From: Amylibacter sp. IMCC11727
GTDB taxonomy: Bacteria > Pseudomonadota > Alphaproteobacteria > Rhodobacterales > Rhodobacteraceae
Length of the DNA stretch: 64,000 nt
Assembly (NCBI RefSeq): GCF_029854195.1
Contig: NZ_CP122960.1
Span: 2,300,001-2,364,000, forward strand
Direction: 5' to 3'
Both the position numbers and the translations under genes were made by a program. The notes beneath the pieces are model-generated. The model was not told the origin of the DNA and searched no databases. It saw only the letters and a list, made by a program, of their open reading frames with translations. Of this stretch, positions 1 to 9,313 are shown piece by piece (position 1 is the stretch's first letter; each line of letters starts with the position of its first letter).

Positions 1-1
1 T

Positions 2-169
2 GTCAGCGTGCATCTGGTGACGGCTGAATTGGATGATGGTCCGATTTTGGGACAAAGACGCGTTCCCGTATTGCCCGAAGATACCGCCGAATCTTTGGCT
101 GCACGAGTGCTGATTGAAGAACACAAATTGTACCCAGATGTGCTGCGTGATTTCGTCAAAACCCTATGA
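2..169 (+). CDS. purN: Phosphoribosylglycinamide formyltransferase (PurN), C-terminal part
   Basis: Only the last 55 codons are present; the gene enters from the left edge. The enzyme transfers a formyl group from 10-formyl-tetrahydrofolate to GAR in de novo purine synthesis in the cytosol. The visible residues fit the end of the family: VHLVTAELDDGPILGQ followed by VPVLPEDTAESLAARV and an EH-x3-YP segment. Its stop (TGA 167-169) overlaps the ATG of the next gene in an ATGA, so the two are probably translationally coupled. The call rests on this C-terminal pattern alone; another member of the formyltransferase fold is possible but less likely. Confidence 0.88.
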   Translation, partial: VSVHLVTAELDDGPILGQRRVPVLPEDTAESLAARVLIEEHKLYPDVLRDFVKTL

Positions 170-501
170 CGGATAAGCCGAGCAGCATAAAAAACCTCGG
201 CCCTGCATCGGATGAATTCTACGCCCGCGCAGGCATTACAACCGCAGATCAATTGCGCGACTTGGGTCCTGACGAAGCCTATTTTCGCGCCTTAAAGGCA
301 GGTGGCAAAGCGCATTTTATCGGGTTCTATGTGCTGGTGATGGCCTTGCAAGGGCGGCCTTGGAATGACTGCAAAGGCAAGGAAAAGGACGCGCTAAAAG
401 TGCGGTTTGAAGCGATAAAGGCGCGGCTTTCGCCAGCAGATAAGGGATTGTCTGTCTTGGAAAAAGAGTTGAACATGCTTGGAGTTGTTAAAAAGGATTA
501 A
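166..501 (+). CDS. TfoX/Sxy C-terminal domain protein
   Basis: A 111-residue protein that is almost entirely a TfoX C-terminal domain. The pattern IKNLGPASDEFYARAGI, then TADQLRDLGPDEAYFRAL, and the FYVLVMALQGRPW stretch near residues 54-66 are typical. In gammaproteobacteria this domain is half of the competence regulator TfoX/Sxy; alphaproteobacterial stand-alone versions have no established role, so competence should not be assumed. The start ATG overlaps the purN stop, and the gene lies 3 nt before the amidohydrolase gene, so all three may form one transcript. Confidence 0.85.
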   Translation: MTDKPSSIKNLGPASDEFYARAGITTADQLRDLGPDEAYFRALKAGGKAHFIGFYVLVMALQGRPWNDCKGKEKDALKVRFEAIKARLSPADKGLSVLEKELNMLGVVKKD

Positions 502-504
502 GAT

Positions 505-1365
505 ATGCGTCTATTAGGACTAATAACCGCCCTTTTCGCAATACCAGCCTTTGCGGAGGAACCTATTGGAGACGCCGCGCTGACCATGCCAATCTTTGAT
601 GCGCATATTCATTACAAAGAACCAGCGTGGAACGTTTATCCGCCCAAAACTGTGATTAAAATGATGGATCGCAATGGGGTGGCCATGGGGTTGGTTTCCT
701 CCACCCCTGATGCAGGCACGATAAAACTGTGGAAGTACGCAAAGGGACGGATAGTGCCTGAACTGCGCCCCTACCGTAAAGGTGCTGGGTCCAGCGATTG
801 GACCAAAGATGAAGGCATGGAAGCCTATCTTGAGCGGCGTTTGTCCCGCTATCCCCATGAAGGCATTGGGGAATTTCATATCCGCAGCATTGACCCCGAT
901 GATGAAGACTTGTTGCGTGCAGTTACGCAAATGGCAAAGGTGCGCGATATTCCGATCCATGTGCATTCAAGCGCCGAACCCGTGGAATTATTGTATCGAC
1001 TGGAACCTTCGCTGACCATTATCTGGGCCCATGTCGGGATGACGGACGGCCCCGACACTGCGATGAAGATGTTTGACAAATATCCAACACTCTATGCGGA
1101 TACATCATATCGTGAGAATGACATTTTAGTAGGCGGCAAGTTGGACACGGATTGGGCGAAGGTGATCCGCAAGCATCATGAACGACTAATGATTGGATCG
1201 GACACTTGGGTCAATTCACAGTGGGATATTTACGATGCAATTATTGATGTGAACCGTAAGTGGTTGTCTTTGCTGCCAAAAGAGCAAGCAGAAAATATCG
1301 CGTTTAAGAACGCAGAACGATTGTTTGGGCGTAAGATTGATCTGAGCCTGATCGGGACAAAATAA
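505..1365 (+). CDS. Secreted amidohydrolase-family metal-dependent hydrolase
   Basis: A 286-residue protein with a short signal peptide (about residues 1-17, ending FAIPAFA) and a TIM-barrel amidohydrolase fold. The metal-binding HxH is in DAHIHY after residue 30. Later strands carry HVHSSAEP, IIWAHVGM and LMIGSDTW, matching the His, His and Asp ligands of the amidohydrolase_2 type. This suggests a periplasmic hydrolase, substrate unknown. An AGGA ribosome site lies just upstream of the ATG. A strong hairpin terminator follows directly. Family assignment is firm; specificity cannot be read from sequence. Confidence 0.82.
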   Translation: MRLLGLITALFAIPAFAEEPIGDAALTMPIFDAHIHYKEPAWNVYPPKTVIKMMDRNGVAMGLVSSTPDAGTIKLWKYAKGRIVPELRPYRKGAGSSDWTKDEGMEAYLERRLSRYPHEGIGEFHIRSIDPDDEDLLRAVTQMAKVRDIPIHVHSSAEPVELLYRLEPSLTIIWAHVGMTDGPDTAMKMFDKYPTLYADTSYRENDILVGGKLDTDWAKVIRKHHERLMIGSDTWVNSQWDIYDAIIDVNRKWLSLLPKEQAENIAFKNAERLFGRKIDLSLIGTK

Positions 1366-1392
1366 AAAAGGGGCCTAATAGGCCCCTTTTTC
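1364..1392. terminator. Rho-independent terminator shared by convergent genes
   Basis: A GGGGCC / GGCCCC stem with a short TAATA-type loop is flanked by A-run and T-run, so it can work in both directions. It sits between the amidohydrolase gene (+) and ndk (-). Confidence 0.85.
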
Positions 1393-1412
1393 TTAAGTCG
1401 TTTATTTTGGTC

Positions 1413-1835
1413 TTAGCCAACCAACTCTAGGCCAGAGAAGAAATATGCAATTTCTTCAGCAGCTGTTTCTGGTGCGTCAGAGCCGTGGATGGAGTTTTCG
1501 CCCAAGGACAGTGCGTATGTTTTACGAATTGTGCCTTCATCAGCTTCTGCTGGGTTTGTTGCGCCCATGATTTCGCGGTTGCGCAGGATGGCGTTTTCGC
1601 CTTCGAGCACCTGAACAACGATTGGCTCAGAAACCATGAATTCGCACAGTTCGTCGTAGAACGGGCGCTCTTTGTGTACAGCGTAGAATGTTTGCGCCTG
1701 AGCCAGAGTCAGTTGGATGCGTTTTTGTGCAACGATGCGCAGGCCGCCTTCTTCCAACATTGCGCAGATCGCGCCTGTCAGGTTGCGTTTTGTCGCGTCC
1801 GGTTTAACGATAGAAAATGTGCGTTCGAGAGCCAT
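1413..1835 (-). CDS. ndk: Nucleoside diphosphate kinase
   Basis: A 140-residue protein, the usual bacterial length. It transfers gamma phosphates between nucleoside tri- and diphosphates in the cytosol. It begins MALERTFSIVKPDATKRN and has the active-site His in NSIHGSDAPETA near residue 117. The start at 1835 is chosen because the family begins there and a GGACC-type ribosome site lies just upstream; a longer frame to 1910 adds residues with no family match. Monocistronic, convergent with the amidohydrolase gene. Confidence 0.96.
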   Translation of the reverse strand: MALERTFSIVKPDATKRNLTGAICAMLEEGGLRIVAQKRIQLTLAQAQTFYAVHKERPFYDELCEFMVSEPIVVQVLEGENAILRNREIMGATNPAEADEGTIRKTYALSLGENSIHGSDAPETAAEEIAYFFSGLELVG

Positions 1836-1948
1836 GATAAGGTCCTTTGGTTGATGGTTTGGCGCGCAGATAACACGGAAAAACGGGCTTGGAAAGTCAC
1901 CATTCGCCACAGGTTGACAGTGGTGGGCCCGTGGGGCATTGCGTGCCC

Positions 1949-3823
1949 ATGCTTAAGCTCAAAGATATCTCTTATTCCATTGCCGGTCGCCAGTTGTTCG
2001 ACGAGGCGTCTGCCACCATTCCAACGGGCCACAAAGTGGGGTTTGTTGGGCGCAATGGGACGGGAAAAACAACGCTGTTTCATATGATTAACGGTGTTCT
2101 GGCCAAGGATGGCGGCAGCGTTGAGGTGCCGCGCGGAGCCAAGATCGGCGGTGTGGCACAAGAAGCGCCTGCATCAGATGATAGCTTGTTGGAAACAGTT
2201 CTGGCAGCGGATACGGAACGCGCCGCGCTGTTGGCGGAGTCAGAGACCGCAACGGATGCGGCGCGGATTGCGGATATTCATGCGCGTCTTGGCGATATTG
2301 ATGCCTATTCTGCGGAGGCGCGAGCCGCAGCTATTTTGCATGGCCTCGGCTTTGACAAAGAAGCGCAAGCGCGGACCTGTGCGGAATATTCCGGTGGGTG
2401 GCGGATGCGTGTTGCATTGGCGGCTGTGTTGTTTTCCGAGCCAGATGTTTTGCTGCTCGATGAGCCGACAAACTATCTGGACCTCGAAGGGACATTGTGG
2501 CTGGAGGGGTATTTGGCGAAATACCCGCATACGGTTTTGGTGATTTCCCACGATCGGCAGTTGTTGAACCGTTCGGTAAACGCGATCCTGCATTTGCAGA
2601 ACAAAAAACTGACCCTCTATCAGGGCAACTACGACACGTTTGACGAAGTGCGTCGTGCAAAACTGGCGGAACAGGCTGCGGCAGCGAAGAAGCAATCGGC
2701 AGAGCGCGCGCACATGCAAGCTTTTGTAGATCGCTTCCGCGCCAAAGCGTCAAAGGCGAAACAAGCGCAATCGCGGTTGAAAATGCTGGAACGCATGGAG
2801 CCCATTGCAGCGGCCACCGAAAACAATGTGGCGAATTTCAACTTTCCAAACCCTGAACAGTTGTCCCCGCCGATTGTGAAACTGGATGGGGTGGATGTGG
2901 GCTATGGTGGGCCAGCGATCCTGCGCAACCTGAACCTGCGCATTGATCAGGATGATCGGATTGCATTGCTTGGGGCAAATGGCCAAGGCAAATCCACATT
3001 ATCCAAACTGTTTGCCAGCCGCTTGCAGCCACAAGAGGGCAATATCGTTGCATCGAGCAAGCTTCGCATCGGGTATTTTGCACAGCATCAAGTGGATGAA
3101 TTGCATCTGGACGAGACTCCTTTGCAGCATTTGGCGCGTGAACGGCCAAAACTGGCCCCATCCCAATTGCGATCCCGTTTGGCGCAGGGTGGCATCGGCC
3201 CCGAACAGGCGGATACGCTTGTAGGGAGCCTATCAGGTGGGCAAAAGGCACGGCTGTCGATGTTGCTTGCCACGCTAGAAGCGCCCCATTTGGTGATTTT
3301 GGACGAGCCAACCAACCACCTTGATATCGAAAGCCGCGAGGCGCTGGTGCGTGCATTGATGGATTATGATGGTGCGGTGATTTTGGTCAGCCACGACCCC
3401 CATCTGGTGGGTATGGTCGCGGATCGGTTGTGGTTGGTGAAAGACGGCGAGGTTAAGCCGTTTAACGAAGACCTTGACGCCTATCAAAAACTGTTGCTGA
3501 CCGAACGCGGTGGTGGCGGTGTGGCCGCACAAGCCGAGAAGAAAAAGCCCAAAGAAAAACGCAAACCCGCAGCGGTGCAACGCAAAGCAGTGGCCCCTTT
3601 GCAAGCGGAAGTCGCCAAATGTGAAGCCCGCGTTGGCAAACTGGAAGAGTTGAAAGAAAAGATCGAGGAACGCTTGATTGATCCTGATTTGTACGAACCC
3701 GTCAACCGCGATAAGCTGCGAGTCTTGCAAGGCAAAGCCCGTGAAATCAACGACGGCCTAAAACGTGCAGAGGAGCTGTGGATGAAAGCAGCTGAGGAGT
3801 TGGAGGAAGCAAAAGCGCAATGA
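1949..3823 (+). CDS. ABC-F family ATPase (Uup/YheS-like)
   Basis: A 624-residue soluble tandem ABC ATPase with no membrane segments. Domain one has Walker A GRNGTGKTT, signature SGGWRMR and Walker B DVLLLDEPTNYLD. Domain two has GANGQGKST, SGGQKARLS and LVILDEPTNHLD. A charged linker lies between them and a Lys/Glu-rich coiled-coil C-terminus (about residues 540-624) follows. ABC-F proteins act on the ribosome, in translation or antibiotic protection. The start at 1949 (MLKLKDIS) matches the family; the frame is open 60 nt further upstream. The next gene overlaps by 4 nt. Confidence 0.93.
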   Translation: MLKLKDISYSIAGRQLFDEASATIPTGHKVGFVGRNGTGKTTLFHMINGVLAKDGGSVEVPRGAKIGGVAQEAPASDDSLLETVLAADTERAALLAESETATDAARIADIHARLGDIDAYSAEARAAAILHGLGFDKEAQARTCAEYSGGWRMRVALAAVLFSEPDVLLLDEPTNYLDLEGTLWLEGYLAKYPHTVLVISHDRQLLNRSVNAILHLQNKKLTLYQGNYDTFDEVRRAKLAEQAAAAKKQSAERAHMQAFVDRFRAKASKAKQAQSRLKMLERMEPIAAATENNVANFNFPNPEQLSPPIVKLDGVDVGYGGPAILRNLNLRIDQDDRIALLGANGQGKSTLSKLFASRLQPQEGNIVASSKLRIGYFAQHQVDELHLDETPLQHLARERPKLAPSQLRSRLAQGGIGPEQADTLVGSLSGGQKARLSMLLATLEAPHLVILDEPTNHLDIESREALVRALMDYDGAVILVSHDPHLVGMVADRLWLVKDGEVKPFNEDLDAYQKLLLTERGGGGVAAQAEKKKPKEKRKPAAVQRKAVAPLQAEVAKCEARVGKLEELKEKIEERLIDPDLYEPVNRDKLRVLQGKAREINDGLKRAEELWMKAAEELEEAKAQ

Positions 3824-4437
3824 CTTGGGATTTATTTCTGACAGCCTTTGTTACGTTGTTTCTGGTTATCGACCCGATTGGCCTCGTTCCGTTCTTTATT
3901 GCGCTGACCAATGATCGCGAACCATCGGAACGGCGCACAATTGCACTGCGGTCTTGCGGCTTGTCTTTAATCTTGCTTGCCGTATTTACCTTTGCAGGGG
4001 ACAAGATCCTGTCGACAATCGGCATTGGAATGCCCGCATTTCGGATCGCAGGCGGAATGCTTTTGTTCCTGATCGCGGTGGACATGCTGTTTGAAAAACG
4101 CACCGAGCGGCGCGAAAATCAGGCGGATTCCGTGGAACGTCCTGATCCCACAGTCTTCCCGCTTACAACCCCTCTCATTGTTGGGCCTGGCGCGATTGCA
4201 GCGGTGATCCTGCTTGCAGGAGATGGGAACGACTCCTTTACTGCACTGATGGTAACTCTCGGGGCATTGTTCGGCGTTTTGGTCTTGGTCCTTAGCCTGT
4301 TTTTCATATCTGGCGGCATCGCAAAACTACTCGGCAAAGTTGGGATCACGGTGTTAACGCGCTTAATGGGCATGTTGTTGGCCGCCTTGGCCATTCAGTT
4401 TGTTGTTGATGGGATACTTGGGTCAGGGTTGGTATGA
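3820..4437 (+). CDS. MarC family integral membrane protein
   Basis: A 205-residue protein with about six hydrophobic segments. It matches the MarC/UPF0056 family, with LFLVIDPIGLVPFF near the N-terminus, RIAGGMLLFLIAVDML in the middle and PLTTPLIVGPGAIA further on. The family sits in the inner membrane; its transport or other function is not settled. The ATG overlaps the ABC-F stop in ATGA and its own stop overlaps the next ATG the same way, so the three genes look like one operon. Confidence 0.92.
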   Translation: MTWDLFLTAFVTLFLVIDPIGLVPFFIALTNDREPSERRTIALRSCGLSLILLAVFTFAGDKILSTIGIGMPAFRIAGGMLLFLIAVDMLFEKRTERRENQADSVERPDPTVFPLTTPLIVGPGAIAAVILLAGDGNDSFTALMVTLGALFGVLVLVLSLFFISGGIAKLLGKVGITVLTRLMGMLLAALAIQFVVDGILGSGLV

Positions 4438-5012
4438 GCGGCGACGAAAAAGCCTATTTGTTTTACATGCTGATCCTGCTGTTTTTTATCGGCGGCGGAT
4501 TCCTTTATGGCAATCGAGAAAAGCTGAGCACAACTTTAATGCAGGCCGCGATTTGGGTGCTGATTTTCATGGGTGTGTTAATCGGTTACGGCTTCAAAGA
4601 CACGTTGCAGCAGCAATTCGCGCCGTCCCGTGCCGTGCAAAACGGCGACGCCTTTGAAATTGTGCGTGGTGCGGATCGTCATTTCCACCTGACACTGAAA
4701 GTGAATGGTCAGAACATTCGTTTTATTGTCGATACAGGCGCATCCGATATCGTTTTAACCCGAGAGGACGCTGCACGAGTTGGTATCGACGTGGATAATC
4801 TGGCTTACCTTGGACGAGCCAGCACCGCAAATGGCGTTGTGGCCACGGCCTCAACCGTTCTGGATCAAATCCAGCTTGGCGATGTGGTGGATCGGAATGT
4901 GCGAGCATCGGTCAACGGGGGCGAAATGTTTGGCTCTTTGTTGGGGATGGCCTATCTCAATCGGTTTTCCGAAATTTCCATTCGCGGCGATCGTTTGATC
5001 TTAAAGCGTTGA
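4434..5012 (+). CDS. Membrane-anchored retropepsin-like aspartic protease (TIGR02281 type)
   Basis: A 192-residue protein with two N-terminal membrane segments (about residues 8-24 and 32-50) and a C-terminal clan AA aspartic protease domain. The single catalytic motif FIVDTGASDIVLT is near residues 98-110, so the enzyme would have to act as a dimer. A second conserved glycine-rich strand, GSLLGMAYLNRF, closes the domain. The protease domain is predicted to be periplasmic. Its start overlaps the marC stop by 4 nt. Substrates are unknown. Confidence 0.88.
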   Translation: MSGDEKAYLFYMLILLFFIGGGFLYGNREKLSTTLMQAAIWVLIFMGVLIGYGFKDTLQQQFAPSRAVQNGDAFEIVRGADRHFHLTLKVNGQNIRFIVDTGASDIVLTREDAARVGIDVDNLAYLGRASTANGVVATASTVLDQIQLGDVVDRNVRASVNGGEMFGSLLGMAYLNRFSEISIRGDRLILKR

Positions 5013-5039
5013 ATCTAGTTAATTTAAGAAGATTTTACC

Positions 5040-5504
5040 TTAAGCCGATTTTTCAGCTTTCTTGGTCCAACGCCCGTTTTCTTGCGCCCAGTATTGCGCC
5101 GCAATTCCCGCATCGGTCAGCGCCTTCCAATCTGCTCGCGCAGCGGTCAACTCGTCAGGGTTATTGCCATCAAACATCAGACACACGCGGGTAAATGTGC
5201 CAGCTTCGACCGCATCGGTTTTCGCCCCATGTGCCAGCAGCAGAATTTCGGCATTGTTGGTGTTATCTGTGCCGGTGGTCAGCAAAATGGGTTGATCCGC
5301 GTCATGCTCACCACCTGCCAAACCATGTGCAAGAAAGCCGTCATCACGATATTGCCACAGGTGTTCGTCCAATCGGGACAACCGATTTTGATCGGTGCCA
5401 CGAATAAGTGCGCGCCACGCATTGCCGCGCACTTTTTCCAACAGATCAGGCAACGCCTGTTCCAGCGGAGATGTGGTCAGATGATAGAAGAAAACCTCAG
5501 CCAT
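5040..5504 (-). CDS. holC: DNA polymerase III chi subunit
   Basis: A 154-residue protein that begins MAEVFFYHLT and contains the chi-type segments DLLEKVRGNAWRALIRG and LWQYRDDGFLAHGL, with the GGEHDADQPILL turn. Chi links the clamp-loader to single-strand binding protein at the replication fork. The start at 5504 is preferred to one four codons upstream because MAEV is the usual N-terminus. It overlaps the end of pepA by 8 nt; the pepA-holC order is the one known from many proteobacteria, which supports the call. Confidence 0.92.
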   Translation of the reverse strand: MAEVFFYHLTTSPLEQALPDLLEKVRGNAWRALIRGTDQNRLSRLDEHLWQYRDDGFLAHGLAGGEHDADQPILLTTGTDNTNNAEILLLAHGAKTDAVEAGTFTRVCLMFDGNNPDELTAARADWKALTDAGIAAQYWAQENGRWTKKAEKSA

Positions 5505-6972
5505 CTGCCTGTTCATAATTGTCCGCGATCAAACGATCGAGCGCGCGAACGCCCCACCCTGTTGCCCCAGCTGGTGCAAGGGATGTTGCGGATTTCACCG
5601 ATGCGACGCCTGCGATATCCAGATGGATCCACGGCATATCGGGTTCCACGAACACTTCGAGAAATGCCGCTGCGGTAATTGACCCAGCCGCGCGGCCGCC
5701 CGTGTTTTTGATGTCAGCAATGCGCGACTTGATCAGCTTGTGATAGGCGGGAGACAACGGCATGCGCCATGCCCCTTCGTCCTCTGCCTCTGCCGCTTTC
5801 AGGAAAGTGCGTGACAGGCCGTCATTGTTGGAAAAGACACCCGCGTTTTCATGGCCCAACCCAATGATGATGGCGCCTGTCAAAGTGGCAAGGTTAATCA
5901 CGCCAGTGGGCTGATAAGTTTTTTGTGCATACCACAGCACATCTGCCAACACCAAACGGCCTTCAGCATCTGTGTTAATCACCTCAATCGTGTCGCCCTT
6001 CATTGAAGTTCGCACATCGCCTGGGCGTTGGGCCAAACCATCGGGCATGTTTTCCACAAGACCGACAAGGCCAACAACATTTGCTTTTGCTTTGCGTAGC
6101 GCCAGCGTTTTCATCACGCCGGCCACAACCCCAGCACCGCCCATGTCCATGGTCATATCTTCCATGCCAGCGGCGGGTTTAAGTGAAATGCCACCCGTAT
6201 CAAACACAACGCCTTTGCCGACAAACGCGAAGGGTTTTTCATCGCCCCCGCCGTTCCATTCCATAATGACCATCTTGGACGGACTTGGAGAGCCAAGGCC
6301 AACAGACAAAAGCGATCCCATACCGAGCTTTTCCATGTCGGCCTCTTCGAGAACTTTGACCGTCATGCCCAGTTTTTCGAGTTCAATCAAACGATCCGCA
6401 AAGGTTTCAGTGGTCAACACGTTCGCAGGTTCATTGACCAGATCGCGGGTGAAAAACACGCCTTCGTTTTGCGCTTGTTTTGAAACAAATGCGGCTTCTG
6501 CCTCGGCTGCGCCGTTACATACAACTGTCAACGTACCTTGATTTGTTTTCTCACCTGATTTGTGATCGTTAAAATCATAGGCCCGCAAAACCATGCCTTG
6601 CGCCACATCCGCGGTGGATCGGCTCGCCCCAGCCAAAAGCATCGCATCCGATTTGCCAACAGATTTCATCGCCGCCGCACCTGCGTTTCGGGCCACGTCG
6701 GCATCCGCCTTTTTGCCAAGCTTAATCACAACAATGGATTTGGCTGCGATGTTGGCGGGGAAATCCATTGTCTGAACTGCGCCCACGGCCATCTCTTCAA
6801 AAACGCTCGATTCGGAAAACCGCGCGAGCGCCCCTTTCGCGAGCTTATTCACGCGGCGTGACAGGGGATCGAGCCCCCCAGCAGGGGTCATAAAGCAAAC
6901 GATTTTGCCTTCAAATGTGTCGATCAGGTCAAGATTGGTCTCAATAAAGCTCGGGGAGATAGGAGTGGTCAT
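5497..6972 (-). CDS. pepA: Leucyl aminopeptidase
   Basis: A 491-residue M17 metallopeptidase that removes N-terminal residues from peptides in the cytosol. Metal and catalytic motifs are present: VGKGVVFDTGGISLKP (Lys/Asp) and the family signature NTDAEGRLVLAD. The N-terminal macro-like domain covers about residues 1-170. The gene is divergent from lptF, with about 130 nt between them, and overlaps holC. Length and motifs are normal for the family. Confidence 0.95.
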   Translation of the reverse strand: MTTPISPSFIETNLDLIDTFEGKIVCFMTPAGGLDPLSRRVNKLAKGALARFSESSVFEEMAVGAVQTMDFPANIAAKSIVVIKLGKKADADVARNAGAAAMKSVGKSDAMLLAGASRSTADVAQGMVLRAYDFNDHKSGEKTNQGTLTVVCNGAAEAEAAFVSKQAQNEGVFFTRDLVNEPANVLTTETFADRLIELEKLGMTVKVLEEADMEKLGMGSLLSVGLGSPSPSKMVIMEWNGGGDEKPFAFVGKGVVFDTGGISLKPAAGMEDMTMDMGGAGVVAGVMKTLALRKAKANVVGLVGLVENMPDGLAQRPGDVRTSMKGDTIEVINTDAEGRLVLADVLWYAQKTYQPTGVINLATLTGAIIIGLGHENAGVFSNNDGLSRTFLKAAEAEDEGAWRMPLSPAYHKLIKSRIADIKNTGGRAAGSITAAAFLEVFVEPDMPWIHLDIAGVASVKSATSLAPAGATGWGVRALDRLIADNYEQADG

Positions 6973-7103
6973 GTTTGCCCTTTGGATTTGAGGTGATTTC
7001 CAACTGATCTAGCGTTTTTATGCCGAATTGGCCACCTGCGTCTGTTAGGGCGTCAAAAAATGGTTTAACCCGAAGGCACTTGGGAAATTTGAGGTCTGCC
7101 TTC

Positions 7104-8213
7104 GTGAAGCTCATCGACAGATATGTATTGCGGCAATTGATTGGGCCGTTTCTGTTCTTCATGGTGATCTTTGGCGGGATTTTGTGGCTGAATCAGGCTC
7201 TGCGCATTGTGGATGTGGTGATCAACAACGGTCAATCTGGTGCAGTCTTTGCCGAATTGTCATTCTATCTGCTGCCCAAAGTATTGGAAACGGTCGTACC
7301 CGTGGCGGCATTTTCTGCAGCGATTTTTTTGACCAATCGGCTGTATTCAGAGGCGGAGTTGGTTGTTTTTATGGGGGTTGGGCATGGCCCTGCGAATACG
7401 ACCAAACCGTATTTTGCCTTTGGGCTTGTGTGCTTTGTGATGATGACCCTACTGACCCATGTAATCACGCCGTTTTCCCTGTCCAAATTCCAAGACCGGC
7501 AATACGAAATGAGCAAAGAATACCTGACCCAGTTCATTGTGGCAGGCGAATTCACATCACCAGAAGACGGTGTCACGGTGTTTTTCGGGCAAACATTCCC
7601 CAACGGGGATTTGCGTGATGTGGTTATCAATGATCGCCGCGACCCATCAGTTGTGGTGACCCATGCCGCCAGCGAAGGCAAAGTCGTGGGTGGCGATGCC
7701 TCTCCTAAACTCGTTTTGAAGAAAGGATCGATCCAGCAGTTCTATCCCGAAGATCGAACGCTGAGCACGATCCAGTTTGATGGTTTGAACTACGATCTGG
7801 GCCAGTTTGCCAAAGACGTGGGGGAGCGAACATTTCGGGTGGAGGAAACCTTCACGTGGCACCTGTCAAACACTGATACCAATCGTGCCACAACAGAAGT
7901 TCACGATCGCATTGTAAAGTCCCTACTGTCGATTGTCGTGCCCGCACTTGGCGCGATTGTTCTTTTGTCCGCAGGGTTTAGCCGTGGCGGTTTTTTCGCG
8001 CGGATTGTGCTGGGCGTGGTGTTCATGGTCGCAATCAATGCGTTCCGCGGTTTTGTGCAAGGATTTGTCGAAGACGGCAGCGCGGGATGGCCCATTTTGT
8101 ATTTGCCCGTGATCATTGCCTTTGGCGCGGTTGCAATCATGGTGCGCATGGGCCAAGCCCCGTGGAAATCTGGGGTGCGCGGTGTGATTAACCCCAACGG
8201 GGTGCGCACATGA
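7104..8213 (+). CDS. lptF: LPS export ABC transporter permease LptF
   Basis: A 369-residue inner-membrane permease. With LptG and the ATPase LptB it pulls lipopolysaccharide out of the inner membrane towards LptC/LptA. It begins VKLIDRYVLRQLIGPFLFFMV and has membrane segments at both ends around a periplasmic beta-jellyroll (about residues 120-260). The GTG at 7104 is chosen because LptF proteins begin at this point; the frame is open to an ATG at 7020 but those 28 residues have no family character. It overlaps lptG by 4 nt. Confidence 0.9.
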   Translation: MKLIDRYVLRQLIGPFLFFMVIFGGILWLNQALRIVDVVINNGQSGAVFAELSFYLLPKVLETVVPVAAFSAAIFLTNRLYSEAELVVFMGVGHGPANTTKPYFAFGLVCFVMMTLLTHVITPFSLSKFQDRQYEMSKEYLTQFIVAGEFTSPEDGVTVFFGQTFPNGDLRDVVINDRRDPSVVVTHAASEGKVVGGDASPKLVLKKGSIQQFYPEDRTLSTIQFDGLNYDLGQFAKDVGERTFRVEETFTWHLSNTDTNRATTEVHDRIVKSLLSIVVPALGAIVLLSAGFSRGGFFARIVLGVVFMVAINAFRGFVQGFVEDGSAGWPILYLPVIIAFGAVAIMVRMGQAPWKSGVRGVINPNGVRT

Positions 8214-9310
8214 CGTTGTATCTGTATTTCGCTAAACGGTTTTTTGGGGCCTTCGTACGCGTGTTTGCGGTACTTAGCTTGCTGATTTTTGTGCTTGAAA
8301 CGCTTGAAAACATTCGCGGACTGTCCAAAAACGGTGTGGATTTCGCACAATCGTCGATCCTAGCAGTGTTCAGCACGCCTGCCTTGGTGTTGCAGGCCAT
8401 GCCGATCATCGTAATGTTGGCAGGGCTGACGTTCTGTGTGGGTTTGGCGCGATCAAATGAATTTGTCGTCACGCGCGCTGTAGGTGTTGCTGCCTTGCGC
8501 GCCATGATGGCCCCTGCCCTCACAGCATTTGCACTCGGTCTGGCGACCATCTTGTTTCTGAACCCATTGGCAGCCGTGTTCACGACTTATCATGATGAAT
8601 TGCGCAAAGAGTACACCAACGTGCAACGCGGCGCGGTTTCATTTGGCGGCGATGGGTTTTGGTTGCGCCAAAAGGATGAAGTGGGTCACACAGTTATTCA
8701 CGCCCAAAGCGCCAATTCACGCGGCACCAGCCTGCGCGAAGCCACTGCATTGCGGTTCGATGGCAACGGACAGTTGGTCCAGCGGTTATTTTCACGCACT
8801 GCGATCCTGCGTCAGGATGAATGGGTGTTCACCAATGGCAAAAAATGGTCCACGGGACGGCGATGGGTGAACCCTGAACAAAACGCAGAACAGTTTGAAA
8901 TTTTGCGCTTCAAAACAGACATAACGCCAGCCCAGATTTTGGATGGATATCCAAAACCTGAAACCGTTGCGATCTGGAACAAGTTGGAAACTATCGAAGC
9001 CATTGGAGATGCAGGGTTTTCCACGCTCCCCCATCGTATCCATCTCAACATCGAATTGGCCCGACCACTCATGTTGATGGCCATGATGATTATCGGGGCC
9101 GCATTCACCCTGCAAACCGCCAGAATGGGCAATATGGGCGTTTCGGTTTTTATTGCTCTAATTTGTGGTTTTTCACTCTACTTCCTACAAAATCTTGCTA
9201 TGACTCTGGGAGAAGCGGGAGAGATTCCCGTTTTCGCGGCGGCTTGGGCGCCACCGCTGGCTGCTTTACTTTTTGCCGTGGGGCTGTTCCTCAGATTTGA
9301 GGACGGATAG
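8210..9310 (+). CDS. lptG: LPS export ABC transporter permease LptG
   Basis: A 366-residue partner of LptF. It begins MTLYLYFAKRFFGAFVRVFAVLS, has three hydrophobic segments before about residue 120, a periplasmic domain to about 265 and three more segments to the end (ARPLMLMAMMIIGAAF onward). ATGA overlap with lptF implies translational coupling. Three nucleotides separate it from lptD, so the inner-membrane extractor and the outer-membrane inserter are made from one transcript. Confidence 0.93.
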   Translation: MTLYLYFAKRFFGAFVRVFAVLSLLIFVLETLENIRGLSKNGVDFAQSSILAVFSTPALVLQAMPIIVMLAGLTFCVGLARSNEFVVTRAVGVAALRAMMAPALTAFALGLATILFLNPLAAVFTTYHDELRKEYTNVQRGAVSFGGDGFWLRQKDEVGHTVIHAQSANSRGTSLREATALRFDGNGQLVQRLFSRTAILRQDEWVFTNGKKWSTGRRWVNPEQNAEQFEILRFKTDITPAQILDGYPKPETVAIWNKLETIEAIGDAGFSTLPHRIHLNIELARPLMLMAMMIIGAAFTLQTARMGNMGVSVFIALICGFSLYFLQNLAMTLGEAGEIPVFAAAWAPPLAALLFAVGLFLRFEDG

Positions 9311-9313
9311 AAT

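Noticed and set aside
5972..6541. 189-codon open frame on the plus strand inside pepA
   Set aside because: It is antisense to well-conserved pepA motifs and has no family character or ribosome site.
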